Below are positions 54,401 through 62,999 of a DNA stretch of 64,000 nt, piece after piece. Under the pieces are notes generated by a model. It made no database searches. It was given only the letters and a program-made list of their open reading frames with translations, and was not told the DNA's origin. Positions within the stretch are counted from its first letter, which is position 1. The number at the start of each line of letters is the position of its first letter. The translations under genes were made by a program, and so were the position numbers. The DNA is taken from the NCBI GenBank assembly GCA_905221605.1, contig CAJNDS010002725.1, positions 135,294-199,293 on the forward strand. The letters run 5' to 3'. This DNA is from Symbiodinium natans (Eukaryota > Sar > Dinophyceae > Suessiales > Symbiodiniaceae).

Positions 54401-55148
54401 ACGGCAATGCCCGTGTTTCCGGAGGTGGCCTCAATCACCGTGTCGCCCGGCTTGAGCTGGCCTTTCTTCCTTGGTAGCCCCCAAAAACCACAGGGTTGAG
54501 GGTTTAGGGTTTAGGGTTTAGGGTTTAGGGGTGCAGCAACCATATTATAGGCAGGGTACCCTTGTTCGGGGTCTGGAGCTACTTGAAAGGGGAACCTTGA
54601 ACCCAAAACAAGTGGAAAATGGCCACTGGTGGGCTACCAGAGCTTCTCTGCGTCCTCTATGATGGCACAGGCCAGGCGATCTTTCACGCTGGAGAGGGGG
54701 TTGAAATACCTTACTGTCGGTTAGCAGGGCAATAGCCTTTAAAGGATTATATAGGGTACCTCATTCCCCCATTCCCTACTAAACAACAGTAAGATACTCC
54801 AGCTTGGCGTAGATGGTGCGGCCCTTGGGGCATATCTCCTCAGAGATCTTCACGCAAGGCGTGTTTCCAACGGTTTCCGTGATGTTGTCATAGACACGGC
54901 CTCTCAAGGGACTAAAGGAGGGACCCTTACAAGGGACCTTAGGGGTCATTTACAGGTTCTTTTGGTGCTACTTAGGTATATACGGGGCTTTATAGGGTAA
55001 TTAACCCTAAACCCGAGACCCTAAACCCTAAACCCTACATCTACCTTATAGTACCCAAGCCTCGTCCTTTGCCGCGGTCAGCCAGGCCTGCGGTCACGGG
55101 GGCCGACCCCATGAGGCCTGCGAGCCAGGACATTGCCTCGGCTGACAT
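51426..55148 (-). CDS. cysK: Cysteine synthase (O-acetylserine sulfhydrylase), 13 exons
   Basis: The gene makes cysteine from O-acetylserine and sulfide with pyridoxal phosphate. Exons in gene order: 55072-55148, 54798-54901, 54638-54709, 54378-54469, 54083-54172, about 53915-53979, about 53620-53733, 53327-53453, 52991-53107, 52820-52869, 52589-52680, 51833-51912 and 51426-51520 (TGA at 51426). They spell [29 protein letters not shown] (PLP lysine in SVKDR), [13 protein letters not shown] (phosphate and substrate loop), [40 protein letters not shown] (PLP-phosphate loop), [36 protein letters not shown] and [10 protein letters not shown]. Total is about 390 codons, close to the family's 310-340 plus an N-terminal extension ([20 protein letters not shown]), which could be a leader. 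The LADTGERxYLSTPLF ending favours cysteine synthase over cystathionine beta-synthase. Every intron is a mini-element, telomeric DNA or both. Splice borders for exons 5-7 are approximate. Confidence 0.9.
51521..51832. repeat. Intron 12 of cysteine synthase, telomeric
   Basis: 312 bp of TTTAGGG (plus side), an AT-rich middle and CCCTAAA, with two GGG(C)CCxACTCTGGGTCCTAG copies near 51711 and 51813. The acceptor (sense ACCCTACACCCAG|G) is formed by degenerate telomeric sequence. Confidence 0.75.
51913..52588. repeat. Intron 11 of cysteine synthase with variant telomeric tract and partial exon duplicate
   Basis: 676 bp. Sense borders AT|GTAACC and CCCCCAG|GTACG join in frame ([11 protein letters not shown]). 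The intron contains a 330-bp TTTAGGG/TTTGGGG/GGTTTAGG mixture (51927-52255) and, at 52381-52430, a copy of the end of exon 11 including 25 identical bases and the donor region. Confidence 0.8.
52681..52819. repeat. Intron 10, family-A introner
   Basis: Sense ends TGGTAGCTGAGTGGTGCCC and CCCACCAAG; body AACCTAGAATCAAAC and GGGCACCCTTAAATTGGGG. In-frame joining FAP|VPIPGQ requires the intron to start TG rather than GT. Confidence 0.75.
52870..52990. repeat. Intron 9, family-A introner
   Basis: Sense ends GGTAGCCGAGTGGTACCC and TGCTGGGCTACTA, 121 bp, with five CCCTAAA units in the middle. The GT-AG alignment does not keep the frame between FIPQIL and IAEKGIS, so the exact border is uncertain. 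Confidence 0.75.
53108..53326. repeat. Intron 8, family-A-like introner with GC-AG ends
   Basis: Sense ends GCTAGGATGCCCAGTAG and CGCATCCTAG; inverted termini CTAGGATGC / GCATCCTAG. In-frame joining gives PLA|VASGTK. Contains poly-A/poly-C (about 53270-53296) and a TTTAGGG array. Confidence 0.75.
53456..53619. repeat. Intron 7, family-B monomers without telomeric repeats
   Basis: Carries GTAGGGAATTTGGGG, GAATCCCTTAAAGGGTACAA and a second GAATCCCTTAAAAGGGTACA about 55 bp further on. The inverted end at 53580-53610 is weak. Shows that introns of this gene need not hold heptamer arrays. Confidence 0.6.
53734..53914. repeat. Intron 6, family-B introner with 13-bp perfect TIR
   Basis: CTGGCTGGTTCTT at one end and AAGAACCAGCCAG at the other, followed inside by GTAGGGAATGAGGGAA and TTCCCTCATTCCCCTAC, with CCCTAAA units and a GGATTATATAGGGGCCC segment. 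It splits MVAKAKD from ELAEKHGW. Confidence 0.85.
54173..54377. repeat. Intron 4, family-A introner fitting GA-AG borders
   Basis: Sense GCGCG|GAGACTTGGTAGCTG and CTAGCAAG|GGTACAAG. The joined sequence [12 protein letters not shown] matches the family perfectly only with this border. Contains TTTAGGG variants and a C17 run (54316-54332). Confidence 0.75.
54470..54637. repeat. Intron 3, family-A introner, GT-AG
   Basis: 168 bp; sense TG|GTAGCCCACC and GGGGCTACCAAG|G. Inverted ends TGGTAGCCC / GGGGCTACCA supply both splice sites. Joined reading [14 protein letters not shown] is in frame. Contains four TTTAGGG units and the GGTACCCTTGTTCGGGGTCT body. Confidence 0.85.
54710..54797. repeat. Intron 2, 88-bp family-B introner with GTAT direct repeat
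   Basis: Sense GA|GTATCTTACTGT ... ACAGTAAG|GTATTTC. The element ends CTTACTGT / ACAGTAAG are inverted repeats, and GTAT is present at both flanks like a 4-bp target-site duplication. Joining at GT-AG restores KLEYFNPLSS exactly. No telomeric heptamers. Confidence 0.85.
54902..55071. repeat. Intron 1 of cysteine synthase
   Basis: 170 bp with CTCTCAAGGGACTAAAGG and TTACAAGGGACCTTAGGG segments and about four CCCTAAA units. The exact borders are not settled because exon 1 is identified only by its Met-rich frame next to exon 2. Confidence 0.5.
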
Positions 55149-55159
55149 CTGAACCCTAG

Positions 55160-55397
55160 GGTTTAAGGTTTAGGGTTTAGGGTTAGGGGGTTAGGGGGGT
55201 TAGGGGGTTAGGGGGTTAGGGTTTAGGGTTTAGGGTTTAGGGTTTAGGGTTTAGGGTTTAGGGTTTAGGGTTTAGGGTTTAGGGTTTAGGGCTCAGGGTT
55301 ACCACCTCCTAAAAGCTTCACTTTTAGGCTCCTTCTCGTACTTTCTACAAGAACTCAGAAGGTAAAAGTCCTAAGAGCCTGCCAGAAGAAAGCCAAG
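55160..55397. repeat. Telomeric array and family-F element, copy 3
   Basis: TTTAGGG and GGGTTAGGG variants (55160-55300) are followed by ACCACCTCCTAAAAGCTTCA to CCAGAAGAAAGCCAAG, which matches the copies at 7110-7213 and 9703-9802. Probably an intron upstream of cysteine synthase exon 1 or part of its leader region. Confidence 0.7.
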
Positions 55398-55776
55398 TTG
55401 CCAGCCGAGAGTTTGTCAGCGCGTTGTCGCGCGCGGGAGACTCTTCTACTTGAGGCAAACTGGCTACAAGGGTTTAGGGGTTTTATGGTTTAGGGTTAGT
55501 TCTCAAGTTGCAGCTTGGGGTTTGGGTCCTTTTTGGGTTTATTGGCCTCAGGTTGCTACTTGGCAGAATGATGCCCACGTCTAGGCCTTGCCCTGGCGGA
55601 CTGTGCACCTTGCACCCGAAGGCACAAGACAAAGCGACGGAAAGCTGGGCATGTCCCTAGACATCAACACACCGGCCCCATGCCCCCCAAAACCCTCTGA
55701 GCCCATAAGCCTGTAAACCCTAAACCCTAAGCCCTAAACCCCCCTATGCATCAGCCACAAAGAAAACCGGGATCCA

Positions 55777-56269
55777 CATGGTAATTTCCAGCGAAATGCG
55801 ACCTATTGGTATTTTCCTGCGAAACCACATGCTTGAATGTGCATCAAAAATCCAGCGAAGAACCCAGCGGAATCCATTACAAAAACCCAGCGAACCTGTA
55901 AGAGAAACCCAGCGAAACAGGAGGACACACAGATATGGTTCAGGGTTGGGGGGTGTCAAGGATTCACAGGTCTTCACAGGTCTTCACCCGGTTTTCACAG
56001 GTTTTCACAGGTTTTCACAGGTTTTCACAGGTTCTCACAGGTTTTCACAGATCTTCACAGGACATTCAAAACTATTGAAAACCCAGCGACAGCCATTCAA
56101 AACCCAGCGAAGAGCAGAATCAAAACCCAGCGAAAAGGACATTGAAAACCCAGCGAAGGAAGGGACATTGAAAACTCAGAGAGGAACCCATAGGACTCCA
56201 TGGCATGAAGTTGTGGAATCGATGGAAACTTTCCAGCGGAGCAGGTTCGCATGGTAGTTTCCAGCGAAA
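55777..56269. repeat. CCCAGCGA/TTCACAGG composite repeat bounded by 20-bp direct repeats
   Basis: CATGGTAATTTCCAGCGAAA (55777-55796) and CATGGTAGTTTCCAGCGAAA (56250-56269) bound a 490-bp block. Inside are at least eight AACCCAGCGA units in two groups around about eight GGTTTTCACA units (55965-56060). A 159-codon plus frame crosses the block, but its sequence simply follows the repeats, so I do not call it a gene. Confidence 0.75.
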
Positions 56270-57180
56270 GTGCTGGTTTTTCCAGATGGTTAGGGCCTGT
56301 AGGCCCTTCTCGCTCTTTGCGTCCCTCGGCCTCGTTGTGGGGGGCGCGGGCGCCTCGACATCCGCTGGTTGGGGAGCCTGGCCAGCACCGGAATTCGGGA
56401 CCTTTTGGGGTTTAGGGGTAAGGTTTGGGGTTTAGGGTTTAGGGTTTAGGGTTTAGGGGTAGGGTTTAGGGTTTAAGGTTTTGGGTTTAGGGCAGTTTAG
56501 GGTTTAGGGCAGTTTAAGGTTCAGGGTTCTGGCGGTTCAGGGGTGTAGAGTGTTCGGGGTTCGACGCTCACGCTCGCCACAGCCCGTGTTTATACTCTAA
56601 CATCGATGCAGTCCCCTTATGCCGCTTTCCGCGATCCAGCAAGTTTGAGTTAAGGCCAAACCCCTCCTAAACAGAGCCGCCCCAGACCTAAACCCAAAAA
56701 CCCGCAAGCGGAGCCGCCCCAACCGCAGAGAGCACCCCTGCAAACTTCAAATTGGCTTCAAGGAGCTACGGCTGCCTCTCACTACTCTGGTCATGACTGG
56801 GGCATCACAAACCGCATGAGCTCATCTTCCTCCCAGCGCCCTGAACCCTGAGAACCCTAAACCCGAAAAATCCTCAACATTCCACCCCCCTTCCGAACTC
56901 GTCGATTTCAAGCTTAACACTTTATCATAAGAGGTACACATTTCCCCTCATCCTACCGATTGGTTTCTTATGGTTGTTGCTGCAAACAACCATGGTTTTT
57001 ACTCTAGCCCCCCACCCCCCCTCTTCGCCCCCCGATCTGCAGTGGGATTAACTGTGCTCCGTTGAGGTTATTCATAGCTGACCTGACAGGGTGCACGCTC
57101 CCACTCCCTTAAGCGCCACATCTGGTAGGGCTTTAGGGCCTTAGGGTTTGGGGCTTTAGGGCTTTTAGGGTTTTTTTGGG
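56270..57180. other. Intron-like and telomeric sequence
   Basis: A short exon-like segment at 56310-56395 (minus QPADVEAPAPPTTRPRDAKS, related to the VDVEAPP cassette exons) is followed by TTTAGGG variants (56405-56530) and unique sequence with C-rich runs. Nothing else is recognised to 57180. Confidence 0.35.
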
Positions 57181-57199
57181 GGTTTTTAGGGCAGACTTG

Positions 57200-57270
57200 T
57201 CAGGCAAAGTCCTTGCGGCGGGCCTCCGGAGCCTTCTTCTTGCTGCTGGAAGAGCCTTGCAGGAGGTAAT
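57200..57270 (-). CDS. Candidate Lys/Ala exon
   Basis: The minus strand reads QGSSSSKKKAPEARRKDFA, in the style of the KKREEK exons at 43.5 and 47.3 kb. The following 57270-57420 is AT-rich intron-like DNA with a GGGGATATAGG pair. Confidence 0.3.
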
Positions 57271-58079
57271 CAAAAATTAGCATTTTCAAATCCCCTACAA
57301 AAATAGAAAATAATTCCCCAAGGGGGATATAGGTGGTGGTTCAATATCCTCTTGGGTTTTCTATAAACGAAATTTTTTTATTAAAAAAAACGAGGGGATA
57401 TAGGGGATGGGATGGGTGGGTTGGGGTTTCTTCTGGTATGCAGGAGGCTATGACGCTGCTTGTCTAAACAGCTGACAAACCGCGAAGGCCCTCCCGGGAC
57501 TCCGGACACGAGTTTAGGGTTTAGGGTTTAGGGTTTAGGGTTTCGGGTTATCTATATCAAAAATGAAACTCGCTCAATAACTTTCGCCCAAAACTCCGTA
57601 CCAGAAGGGCCGACGGTCCTCAAGCTGTAACCCCCAACCCTAAACAACCCTAGGCCCTAAACCAGAGACCCTCTGCCCTACCTTAAACGCCTAGCTACCC
57701 AAAAATAAGAGGCTCCTATACCGCCCAGAAATAGGAAACTGTAGCCCATAATTATAGTCTACTGGCTTTCAAGGTCACCCTAAACGTGCATCTACAGGCA
57801 CCTTCTCAGTCCCTCACCCCTTCAGATCCTCTAAAGACGCCCTGAGCTGGTCGCCCGAAGAAAGACCCTGAGGGTTTTGGGGAGTTTTAGTGCTTCAGAA
57901 TCCAGAATTTATAGGGCTTGGGACTTTAGAGTTCAGGGTGTAGGGTTCAGATCAACCAACCACATCCCTGGAAGCTCGTTTCGATCTCCCATAATCTCCC
58001 GGCACCCCTGCAGCACCTACGTCCGGCTGCGCTTTCTCGTCCTTGTCCTTCTTCTTCCTGGTGAAGTTTCAGGCTTTGA

Positions 58080-58227
58080 GGGATGTTCCTCCTTATACGA
58101 ACAGCTCCTTAATAGGGACTATTTAGGGCTTAGGGTTTAGTCTTATACTAAGAGTCCTTAATAGGGATTATTGTGCCCCCTACTATAGTCGCGATTAAGG
58201 ACTGCTTGTATAGGGGGAACATACCAA
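58080..58227. repeat. Family-C element with internal duplication
   Basis: GGGATGTTCCTCCTTATACG at the left and TATAGGGGGAACATACCA at the right. The inner part TTATAC(G/T)AA(C/G)AG(C)TCCTTAATAGGGA is present twice, with a short telomeric TTTAGGGCTTAGGG between. It suggests nested or stepwise growth. Confidence 0.7.
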
Positions 58228-58839
58228 GTTTTACGGTGCCTTGTGAATCCCAAGCCACCCTGTTTACTGGAGTTGCTGTAAGATTTGCAGGAAACCCGGA
58301 GTGAAATACAAAACGTGTTTTTGAATGCTTAAGGAGGTGAACATCGGGAAAGTAGAGCCCTAAGCCCTAAACCCTAAAGCCTAAACCCCCAAAAAAAGGG
58401 GTGATTCGGGAACCCTAAGGTCTCAACCCTCAACCCGGCTTTGGGGGGACGTCAGGGCGGGCCTCTTCGACATCGACTCTTTCGGCCTGGCGGGGCTGGC
58501 ACTGGGGGGGCCGGATCTCACCCTAAACCCTAGACCCTAGACCCTAAACCCTATCCCCTAAACCCTAAAACCTAAGCCCCTCTGAAGACGTCTAGACATC
58601 CCAAGGCCCTCGGAGGGTTGGAGGCTGGGTGTTAGATTGAAGGCTGTTTAGGTTCTATAGCTTAAGCAGTGTTTGGGCTCACACTTGTGAGAAATCTAAT
58701 GCCTCTAGTGGCTCTCACCTGCCCGTGCGATGTAGCGGAGGCGAGGCGAGGTAAAGATGCCCCGAAGCAGAAGTCTCATGGCATGGAGGCCCAAGTATGG
58801 GCGTCACCTAAATTAGCCTTGGGGGGAGGGGGGGGGTTA

Positions 58840-58935
58840 TAAATATTATAGGGTTTAGGGTTTAGGGTTTATAGGGTTATAAATATTATAGGGTTCCGGC
58901 AAGCAGGCTCTGCCACAGCGGGCTCCAAGCTAGTG
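58840..58935. repeat. Poly-G and tandem TATAAATATTATAGGG
   Basis: GGTTATAAATATTATAGGGT occurs twice (58836 and 58874) around a telomeric tract. The function is unknown. Confidence 0.6.
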
Positions 58936-59219
58936 CAACTAGCCGGGTTAGAGGGTACAAAGCTTAGGGTTTAGAGGGTTTGGGGTTTTGGGCCATAGGC
59001 TTGAAGGTTTATGGGTTAACCTAACCCTAAACCCTAAACCCTGAACCCTAAACCCTGAACCCTAAACCCTAAGCCCTAAATCCTGAACCCTAAACCCTAA
59101 ACCGAAAGTCTCAGAGGCTGGTCTTGTCTGGCCTGGCATCGGGCGATGCTGCTGCCGTTTCCGCTGCCTCGGCATTGCGGAGGATTCATGGGGGCAGGTT
59201 TAGCGTGTAGGGCTTAGGA

Positions 59220-59470
59220 TTATAGGGTTTATAGGGTTTATGGGGTTTATGGGGTTTATGGGGCTTATGGGGTTTATGGGTTTTCTAGGGTTTATAGGGT
59301 TTTTAAGGTGTATTGGGTGTACAGAGCTGATAGGGTTTGAAGGGTTTGTAGGGTTTATGGGGTTTATAGGGTCAGGGTTTGTGGGGTTTATGGGGTTTAT
59401 GGGGTTTATGGGGTTTATGGGGTTTATAGGGTTTACGAGGTTTAAAGGATGTATTACAAGGTGTATAGGT
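59220..59470. repeat. Minisatellite of GGGTTTATGGGGTTTATG variants
   Basis: Tandem 9-mers TTTATGGGG with TTTATAGGG variants. The long Met-Gly-Phe frame across it is an artefact of the repeat. A GC-rich exon-like segment precedes it at 59110-59185. Confidence 0.85.
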
Positions 59471-59934
59471 CTTTTTGGGTTTATAGAGTTTAGGGTTTAC
59501 AGGGCTCGGGCTTAGGCTTTAGGCTTTAGGACTCAGGCATCGTCATGCCTACCTCGGAGAAAGGATCTGGAACGTAGAGCCCCTCTAAGGGCTCAAACAA
59601 CAAATGCGCACCACACAAAAATCAAGCACAATGCAGTTGCACATGAGACCTCCAAGTAAGCCCAAGTCAAGCAAGCTTCAAGAACTAACACCTCAAACCC
59701 TAGACCCTAGAATCCCTCCACAAGCCCCCCCAAAAAACCTTAAACCCCAAAAGCTACCCCTTGTCCCATGAAACCCTCAACCCTAAACACTAAGCCCTAA
59801 ACCCTAAACCCTAAACTCCAAACCCCAAACCCTAAACCCTAAACCCTAAGAACCCTTAAAGGGCTCGCACCGGCGCGGGTGGCTCTTCAAGGAGCACCGT
59901 CTGGCCATGCTTGAGGCCTTTCTCGGAGGTTTAG

Positions 59935-60300
59935 GGTTTAGGGTTTAGGGTTTAGGGTTTCGGGTTTCGGGTTTCGGGTTTCGGGGTAGGGGTGTAGCGT
60001 GTTGGGGTTTAGGGTTGAGGGGTGTGAGGTTTAGGGGTTAAGGTGTTTAGCGTTTCGGGGTTTAGGGGTGTGGGGTTTAGGGTTTAGGGTTTCGGGGTAG
60101 GGGTGTAAGGTTTAGGGGTTTAGGGTTTGGGGGTGCGGGTTTTATGGGTTAAGGTGTTTAGGGTTTGGGGTTATGGGGTTTAGGGTTCCGGGTAGCGGTG
60201 TAGGGTTTAGGGAGTTAGGGTTTAGGGGTGTGGGTTTAGGGGTTAAGGTTCTTCGGGTTTAAGGTTTCAGGGGTCTAGGTTTACGTGTTTAAGGTGTCGG
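59935..60300. repeat. Degenerate telomeric tract
   Basis: TTTAGGG, TTTCGGG, GGGTGT and TTTAGGGG variants for 360 bp; no perfect array. It ends with GGTGTCGGGCTTTCAG, a possible acceptor for a plus-strand exon. Confidence 0.8.
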
Positions 60301-60308
60301 GCTTTCAG

Positions 60309-60428
60309 CTGAAAACCCAGGAAGCACTTGAAGGCCTAGAGCGAGCCGCCCTCCTAGAGCAGCATCAAAGGCCCTTGGGTGACAAACGCTCTCAGCATCA
60401 GCTGGGACCACCAAGCACTGCAGTCCAT
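60309..60428 (+). CDS. Candidate plus-strand coiled-coil-like exon
   Basis: After the acceptor CGGGCTTTCAG the plus strand reads LKTQEALEGLERAALLEQHQ then RPLGDKRSQHQLGPPSTAV. Heptad-like Leu/Glu spacing suggests a helix. Strand choice rests on the acceptor and composition. Confidence 0.4.
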
Positions 60429-60855
60429 CCCTGAACACCAAACCCCAAACCCTAAACCCTAAACCCCAAACCCCAAACCCTAAACCCTAAACAGGAGCCC
60501 AAATGCCCCTACTACCCATGAAGGCAATAAGCCCCAAGCCCGAAAGCGCGAAGCTCCCAAAGCACTAAAACCATCTATCACCAGGACATAGCTCTAAACT
60601 CTAAACCCTAAATCCTGAACCAGAAACAAGCTCCAAGTCCTCAACGTCCTACCGCAACCCGAATCCCAAACACACAAAACCCAAGAAACTACAATCCTAC
60701 AATCCTAAAACCCTAAAATCTTAAAATCCTACAATCCTAAAACCCTAAAACCCTAAAATCCGAAAATCCTACAACCCTGAAAACCTAAAACCCTAAAATC
60801 AACAAATCCAAAATCCTAAACCCTAAAATGTTCAACCCGAAATCCCTAAGCGCAC

Positions 60856-60968
60856 CTCCAGCGCCCTTACGGCCCCCCGTGCCTGGAACTGCACGGTTGA
60901 AGGCTGCGACAAGCTTGCCCCGCTGGTCCTCTCGGGAGTTTCCAGGGTTCTTTCGGCAGAAATGCAGC
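60856..60968 (-). CDS. Candidate exon
   Basis: The minus strand reads LHFCRKNPGNSREDQRGKLV then AAFNRAVPGTGGRKGAGGA. The plus side before it (60590-60850) is a CCTAAAATC-variant tract. Confidence 0.35.
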
Positions 60969-61657
60969 GTCGGCAAATGACTTGGCTTAGGGGTTTACGG
61001 ACCCCGAAGCCCTAGGCCCTAAACCCTGAAACTGGCTAGACTCTTAACCCTAGATCCCAGGATTTCTTGGATCTGGGTGTTTTCGGATCTAGGGTTTGGG
61101 TCTTGGGGTTTGGGTTTGGGGGTATGAGATTTAGAACTTTTGGGCCGTAGACCAAGGCTTCCCGAGCATCCTCTGTTTCTTAAAGAATTTCTTTTAAGGG
61201 TTTAGGGTTTAGGGTCTGGCGTGTAGGGTTTAGGGTTTGGGAGATACCCATTTGGCTTCCCATGTGGGCAGTCTGCTCGAGGAAACTGGACGGGCTGCGC
61301 TGAACACATTCAATCGCTCAAAACTCTAGCCTTAACAGCCACGCGAGATGACTATCTTACCGCCCCTAGCCCAGACAGCATCTCGTTTTGAATTGCAATA
61401 TAGACGAGACCCTACCAATCATGCCTATAAGACCTAATACCCCAGCCCTGCAAAACCTTGTACACCCCATAAACCCTGCACATCCTGTAAGATCAGACTC
61501 TCTACAAACCCTATAAACACTCTACGCCCAAACAACCCTACCAACCCTATAAATCCTCCAAACCCTATGCCATAAACCCCACCCTAAACCCTAAACCCTA
61601 AACCTTAAACTGCAAGGGTCAGAACTCAGGGCTCCAAGACGGGGGGGAGGGGGGGAA

Positions 61658-61735
61658 AGGTCCGTCCTCTTTGGCCTCCGCCTTCCCTAGGGCCTCATCC
61701 GTCTTCTCTGCTGCCGGCTCGGGCCTCTGCCCTAA
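61658..61735 (-). CDS. Candidate Ala/Glu/Lys exon
   Basis: The minus strand reads RPEPAAEKTDEALGKAEAKE then DGP. A low-complexity charged exon between a G-rich run and a CCCTAAA array (61731-61765). Confidence 0.4.
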
Positions 61736-62574
61736 ACCCTAAACCCTAAACCCTAAACCCTAAAGCCTAAACCCTAATTAAACCCTAAATGCTCCTGCTT
61801 TTTGAGGCTCTTGCTTGGGGCACTTTGCAAACAGTCAGCTTGAGGGTTTTGTATTCTGGGTTCATCCCAAGGATGAGGGAGGATTACCAAGTCTAGTTGG
61901 CGTTGCTACCGAGGACCACCCTAAACCCTATAAACCCTAAACCCCAAACCCCAAACCCTAAACCCTAAACCCTAAACCCTAAACCCTAAACCCTAAACCG
62001 AGGATCCCCCTGTAGCTTAAGAGGCACCGAAAGGATCCTCGACCCTCCTGGGCCCGCGACGGAGATCTGGGCTCGTCTTCCGCAACCTCACTGACATGCC
62101 GGCTCGAAGTGTCGAGGGTTTAGGGTTTAGGGGTTTAGGGTTTAGGGTTTACGGTTTAAGGGGTTAAGGGTTTAGGGTTTGAAGGTTTGGAGGTTTAGGG
62201 CTTCTCAGGGTCTTAAAACTCGCGGTTTAGTTTGGGGCTTCAGGTTTTAAAGGTTAGCGGTTTAGTCAGGTTCAGGGGATTTTGAAGGTTCAGAAAACTT
62301 ACTTGGTTGTGACTGAGGCCACTACCGGGCCTTCTATAGGCTACCGCCCCACGGCAACTGGCTTCTCACCCGCAGTCGCAACTACTTCCTTGGGCTCAGG
62401 GTTTGCCGTTCAGGGCTGAGGGTTCATGCGGCTTTGTGAGGGGGTTTGTGAAAGTTTATGAGGGTTTAGGGAGGGTTTATGAGGGTTCAAAGGCACCACC
62501 CCGAAACCCCAAGCAACCGCAACAAAAACCATGCTCGCCTCTGTCTTTGCCGGCTGGCCTTTCTTGCCTCTCAG

Positions 62575-62660
62575 GTGGACTGGTCCCAAAGGAAGTGTTG
62601 AAGGTATTTGCGGACTACCGAGAAGGGATCTGGAGGGAGTATGAAAAGGATATAGATGTG
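62575..62660 (+). CDS. Candidate plus-strand exon with canonical splice sites
   Basis: CTTTCTTGCCTCTCAG|GTGG before and GATGTG|GTAAGG after are canonical plus-strand borders. The 86-nt exon reads GLVPKEVLKVFADYREGIWR then EYEKDIDV with a strong charged/aromatic character. I recognise no family. With 60309-60428 it may form a plus-strand gene. Confidence 0.5.
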
Positions 62661-62999
62661 GTAAGGGGAGGAGATTGGGGAGGTAGGGCTCAATTTGCCA
62701 ACCATCGTACTTCTAGGCGCCATGCGTTTTAGGGTTTAGGGTTTGGGGTTTTGGGGTTTAGGGTTTGGAGTTTTTTATTTTATTAATTTGTTTTGAGGGG
62801 GGGGGGGCAGTTGCAGATTGTTTGACCAAAGCTGCAGGATTGCAACGCTGTTCATTGGTCATTCTGTTCAAATCGAAAACAGGACGAGGCAGAAACGCTG
62901 GGATTCTGGAACTTATAGCACCGGTTTCGGGTTTAGGGTTTGGGGTTTGAGGTTTAGGGTTTAGGGTTTAGGGTTTGGGGTTTAGGGTTTAGGGTGCTG

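Noticed and set aside
55778-56257. 159-codon plus-strand gene
   Set aside because: The sequence is entirely made of CCCAGCGA and TTCACAGG repeats, so openness follows from the repeat composition.
59240-59515. Met-Gly-Phe repeat protein
   Set aside because: The frame simply translates the TTTATGGGG minisatellite.
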